The notes beneath the pieces are model-generated. The model did not search any database. It had not been told where the DNA came from and was given only the letters and a program-made list of their open reading frames with translations. DNA of 64,000 nucleotides from Arachis hypogaea (Eukaryota; Streptophyta; Magnoliopsida; Fabales; Fabaceae). Of this stretch, positions 60,658 through 64,000 are shown piece by piece. The stretch covers positions 113,105,506 to 113,169,505 of the forward strand of contig NC_092053.1 in the NCBI RefSeq assembly GCF_003086295.3, written 5' to 3'. The translations under genes were made by a program, and so were the position numbers. How positions within the stretch are numbered: position 1 is the stretch's first letter; the number at the start of each line of letters is the position of its first letter.

Positions 60658-62318
60658 TGATGAGCGGATAATTTATACGCTTTTTGGCATTGTTTTTACA
60701 TAGTTTTCAGCATAATTTAGTTAGTTTTTAGTATATTTTTATTAGTTTTTAAATAAAATTCACATTTCTGGACTTTACTATGAGTTTGTGTGCTTTTCTG
60801 TGATTTCAGGTATTTTCTGGCTGAAATTAAGGGACTTGAGCAAAAATCAGATTCAGAGGTTGAAGAAGGACTGCAGATGCTGTTGGATTCTAACCTTCCT
60901 GCACTCAAAGTGGATTTTCTGGAGCTACATAACTCTAAATGGCGCGCTCTCAATTGTGTTGGAAAGTAGACATCCAGGGCTTTCCAGCAATATATAATAG
61001 TTCATACTTTGCTTGAGTTTAGATGACGTAAACTGGCATTCAAAGCCAGTTCTATGCTGCATTCTGGAGTTAAACGCCAGAAACAGGTTGCAAAGTGGAG
61101 TTAAACGCCAGAAACAGGTTACAAACTGGCGTTCAACTCCAAGAGAAGCCTCTATACGTGTAAAGCTCAATGCTCAGCCCAAGAACACACCAAAGTGGGC
61201 CCCAGAAGTGGATTTCTGCATCATTTACTTATTTCTGTAAACCCTAGTAACTAGTTTAGCATAAATAGGACTTTTTACTATTGTATTTACATCTTTAGTT
61301 TCATCTTTAGATCACGTTTGGGGGCTGGCCATTCGGCCATGCCTGGACCTTATCACTTATGTATTTCCAACGGTAGAGTTTCTACACTCCATAGATTAAG
61401 GTGTGGAGCTCTGCTGTTCCTCATGAATTAATACAAAGTACGACTGTTTTTCTATTCAATTCAAGCTTATTCCTATTCTAAGATATCCATTCGCACCCAA
61501 GAACATGATGAATGTGATGATTATATGACGCTCATCATCATTCTCACCTATGAACGCGTGCCTGACAAACACTTCCGTTCTACATGCAAACAAGCTAGAA
61601 TGAGTATCTCTTAGATATCTAATACAGAGGACCGAGTCCGAGATATTAGAATCTTCGTGGTACAAGTTAGAACCCATGGATGGCCATTCTTGAGATCCGA
61701 AAAGTCTAAACCTTGTCTGTGGTATTCCGAGTAGGATCTGGGAAGGGATGGCTGTGACGAGCTTCAAACTCGCGAGTGTTGGGCGTAGTGACAGACGCAA
61801 AAGGATAGTAAATCCTATTCCAGTATGATCGAGAACCGACAAATGATTAGCCATGCAGTGACAGTGCATTGGACCATTTTCACAGAGAGGATGGGATGTA
61901 GCCATTGACAACGGTGATGCCCTACATAAAGCTTGCCATGGAAAGGAGTAGGAATGATTGGATGAAGACAGCAAGAAAGCAAAGGTTCAGAGGAACGAAA
62001 GGCATCTCTATACGCTTATCTGAAATTCTCACCAATGAATTACATAAGTATCTCTATCCTAGTTTATATTTCAACTATGTTTTAATTATCAAATCTCCAT
62101 AACTATCTGAATCCGCCTGACTGAGATTTACATGGTGACCATAGCTTGCTTCAAGCCGACAATCTCCGTGGGATCGACCCTTACTCATGTAAGGTTTATT
62201 ACTTGGACGACCCAGTGCAATTGCTGGTTAGTTGTGCGGAATTGTGACTAAGTTTGATTCACATTTGAGAGCACCAAGCCATTGGCGCCATTATTGAAGA
62301 TCACAATTTTGCATACCA
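60658..62318 (+). repeat. 5' LTR of element G
   Basis: 1661 bp, starts TGATGAGCGG and ends GCATACCA. The inverted-repeat cluster (61030-61140) is degenerate: CTGGAGTTAAACGCCAG occurs twice where D has CTGGCGTTCAACGCCAG. A TATA-like ATAAATAGG is at about 61261-61270. Confidence 0.9.
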
Positions 62319-62342
62319 AGTTTTTGACGCCGTTGCCGGGGA
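62319..62342 (+). other. Primer binding site of element G
   Basis: AGTTTTTGACGCCGTTGCCG directly after the LTR. It differs from the PBS of element D by G-to-A at one CG site, which would weaken pairing with the tRNA. Confidence 0.85.
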
Positions 62343-64000
62343 TTGTTCGAGTTTGGACAACTGACGGTTCATCTTATTGCTCAGATTAGGTAATTTTATT
62401 TTAATTTTAACCTTTCTTTTTTTTATTATTCTTATTTTCGAAAATTTCAAAAAAATAAATAGATATTTTCAAAAAAAAGATTTATACTTAATTTATGTTC
62501 TTCAGAATTTTTAAAAAGGAATTCTAGTGTTTCATGATGATTTGTTGAATCCTGGCTGGCTGTAAGCCATGTCTGATCTTTTGGACCGGGGTTTCAACTC
62601 ATCATCACAAGAGCTTGCTGATCTTTACCCATTTGGCAGTTACACACATAGTTATTGTATACATGGGAGATATCAATATCTGCTGAAGCTTGGCTGGCCA
62701 TTGGCCATGTCTAGTGTTTTGGACCGAAGCTTTCACTGAAAGCTTGGCTGGCTAGTGAGCCATGTCTAATTCCTGGACCGGAGTTTTAGACTAACATTGC
62801 AAGATTCCTGGAATTCCTATTAAAAATTTTGAAATTCTTGTTTTTCTTTTTCAAATTAATTTTCGAAAAATCCAAAAAAATTATAAAATCATAAAAACCA
62901 AAAAAAATTGTTGTGTTTCTTGTTTGAGTCTTGAGTCAAATTTTAAGTTTGGTGTCAATTGCATGTTTATCTCTTTCTTGCATTTTTCAAAAATTCATGC
63001 ATTGCATTCTTCATGATCTTCAAGTTGTTCTTGATAAATCCTCTTGTTTGATCTTCATATTTTCTTATTTTGTGTCTTTTCTTGTTTTTCATATGCATTC
63101 TTATATTCATAGTGTCTAAACATGAAAAATCTCTAAGTTTGGTGTCTTGCATATTTTTCTTTTCTTGAAAATTTTTCAAAATAAGTTCTTGGTGTTCATC
63201 TTGACATTCAAAGTGTTCTTGGTGTTCATCTTGACATTCATAGTGTTCTTGCATGCATAATTTGTTTTGATCCAAAATTTTCATGCATTGAGTCTTTTTG
63301 ATGTTTTTCTCTCTCATCATTAAAAATTCAAAAATCAAAAAATATATTTCTCTTATTTCACTCATAAATTTCGAAAATTTGAGTTGACTTTTTCAAAACT
63401 TTTTAAAATTTAGTTGTTTCTTATGAGTCAAGTCAAATTTTCAATTTAAAAATCCTATCTTTTTCAAATCTTTTTCAATAATAAAATTTTTTTCATTTGT
63501 CTTTCATATTTTCGAAAATTTCAAATTAATTTTCAAAATATTTTTCTTATTTTATTTCATAATTGTCGAAAATCTTATTAGCATTTAATGTTTTGATTCA
63601 AAAAATTTTCAAGTTTGTTACTTGCCTAGTAAGAAAGGTTCAATCTTTAAATTTTAAAATCATATCTTTTAGTTTCTTATTAGTCAAGTAATCAACTTTA
63701 ATTTCAAAAATCAAATCTTTTTAAACTTCCTTTTCAAATCTTTTTCAAAATGATTTTCAATCACATCTTTTTCAAAATTTAATTTCAAAATCTTTTCTAA
63801 CTTCTTATCTTTTCAAATTTGATTTTCAAATCTTTTTCAATTAACCACTTTACTTTTTGTTTGATTCTTATCTTTTTCAAAACTACCTAACTAACTCTCT
63901 CTAATTTTCGAAAATCTCTTCCCTCTTTTTCAAATTTCCTTTTTAATTAACTAATTGTTTTAATTTCAATTTAATTTGATTTCAATTTTAATTTTCAAAT
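62343..64000 (+). other. AT-rich leader of element G
   Basis: Parallel to 16685-18540 of element D: many TTTTCAAAA/TTTTCGAAAA words, the GCTTGGCTGGC...GCCATGTCTA duplication (62689-62768), two GTTCATCTTGACATTCA copies (63193-63240) and TAAGTTTGGTGTC at about 62944 and 63135. No gene seen. Confidence 0.75.

Larger units (their letters stand above)
60658..64000 (+). mobile_element. Element G: Athila-like retrotransposon related to D, runs off the window
   Basis: The 5' LTR (60658-62318), PBS and about 1.66 kb of AT-rich leader are present. Gag should start soon beyond the right edge, judging from element D. It inserted into LTR F after gtggg (60653-60657), the probable target duplication. The LTR is about 100 bp shorter than that of D and clearly diverged, so it is a different subfamily. 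Confidence 0.85.

Overview
This is plant nuclear DNA, mostly retrotransposon, with one small island of ordinary genes. The recurrent CTGGCGTTCAACGCCAG units, the CGCG-rich LTR arrays and the non-autonomous Athila-like element suggest peanut or a wild relative (Arachis, a legume). That assignment rests on recalled repeat vocabulary, not on a search.

Layout. (1) 1-28640 is a minus-strand Ty3/gypsy element of Tat/Ogre type (element A). Its left LTR is cut by the window edge. It carries gag-pol with two RNase H domains and, on the opposite strand between pol and the 3' LTR, an intron-containing plant mobile domain (PMD) gene. Two younger elements sit inside it: a 5.8 kb internally deleted element C (4082-9912, TSD accat) in the integrase C-terminus, and a 10.9 kb non-autonomous Athila-like element D (14901-25792, TSD acatg) in gag. 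(2) 28641-39763 is low-copy, AT-rich DNA with two apparently functional genes: a chloroplast PsbP-domain protein (PPD4-like, plus strand, two exons) and a two-domain B3 (REM-type) DNA-binding protein (minus strand, four exons). (3) 39769-50584 is a plus-strand relative of A (element B, TSD gtgag). It has lost most of its 5' LTR, its PBS and the start of gag, but keeps a better-preserved antisense PMD gene. (4) 50585-55468 holds a MULE-type MITE with a 9-bp TSD, a long foldback element, a VAMP72 (R-SNARE) pseudogene that kept its introns, and a tandem-repeat segment. (5) 55469-64000 is a nest of minus-strand element E (family of C), a diverged LTR F inserted in E, and plus-strand element G (relative of D) inserted in F and running out of the window.

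The strongest unexplained signal is a small RNA-like module seen next to the 3' LTR and again inside the elements of two unrelated families (D and C/E). It is a 7-9 bp perfect stem with a 4-base, mostly AGGA-like loop, then 5-6 bases, then a TAAGTTTGGTGT or TAAGTGTGGGGAGGT tract that at the 3' site occupies the polypurine-tract position. Stem sequences differ between copies, yet pairing is kept by compensatory changes. Other points of interest are the antisense intron-bearing PMD gene in the Tat elements, LTRs that join mid-ORF sequence exactly at their CA terminus without a PBS, and leaders dense in TTTTCRAAAA palindromes.

How the genes relate. The host genes are unlinked in function: a thylakoid-lumen protein and a nuclear transcription factor. 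The retroelements are nearly all defective. Element D keeps gag-protease and one accessory ORF but no RT or integrase, so it would need a partner element in trans. All boundaries were read by eye from TG..CA termini, target-site duplications, splice signals and conserved motifs.
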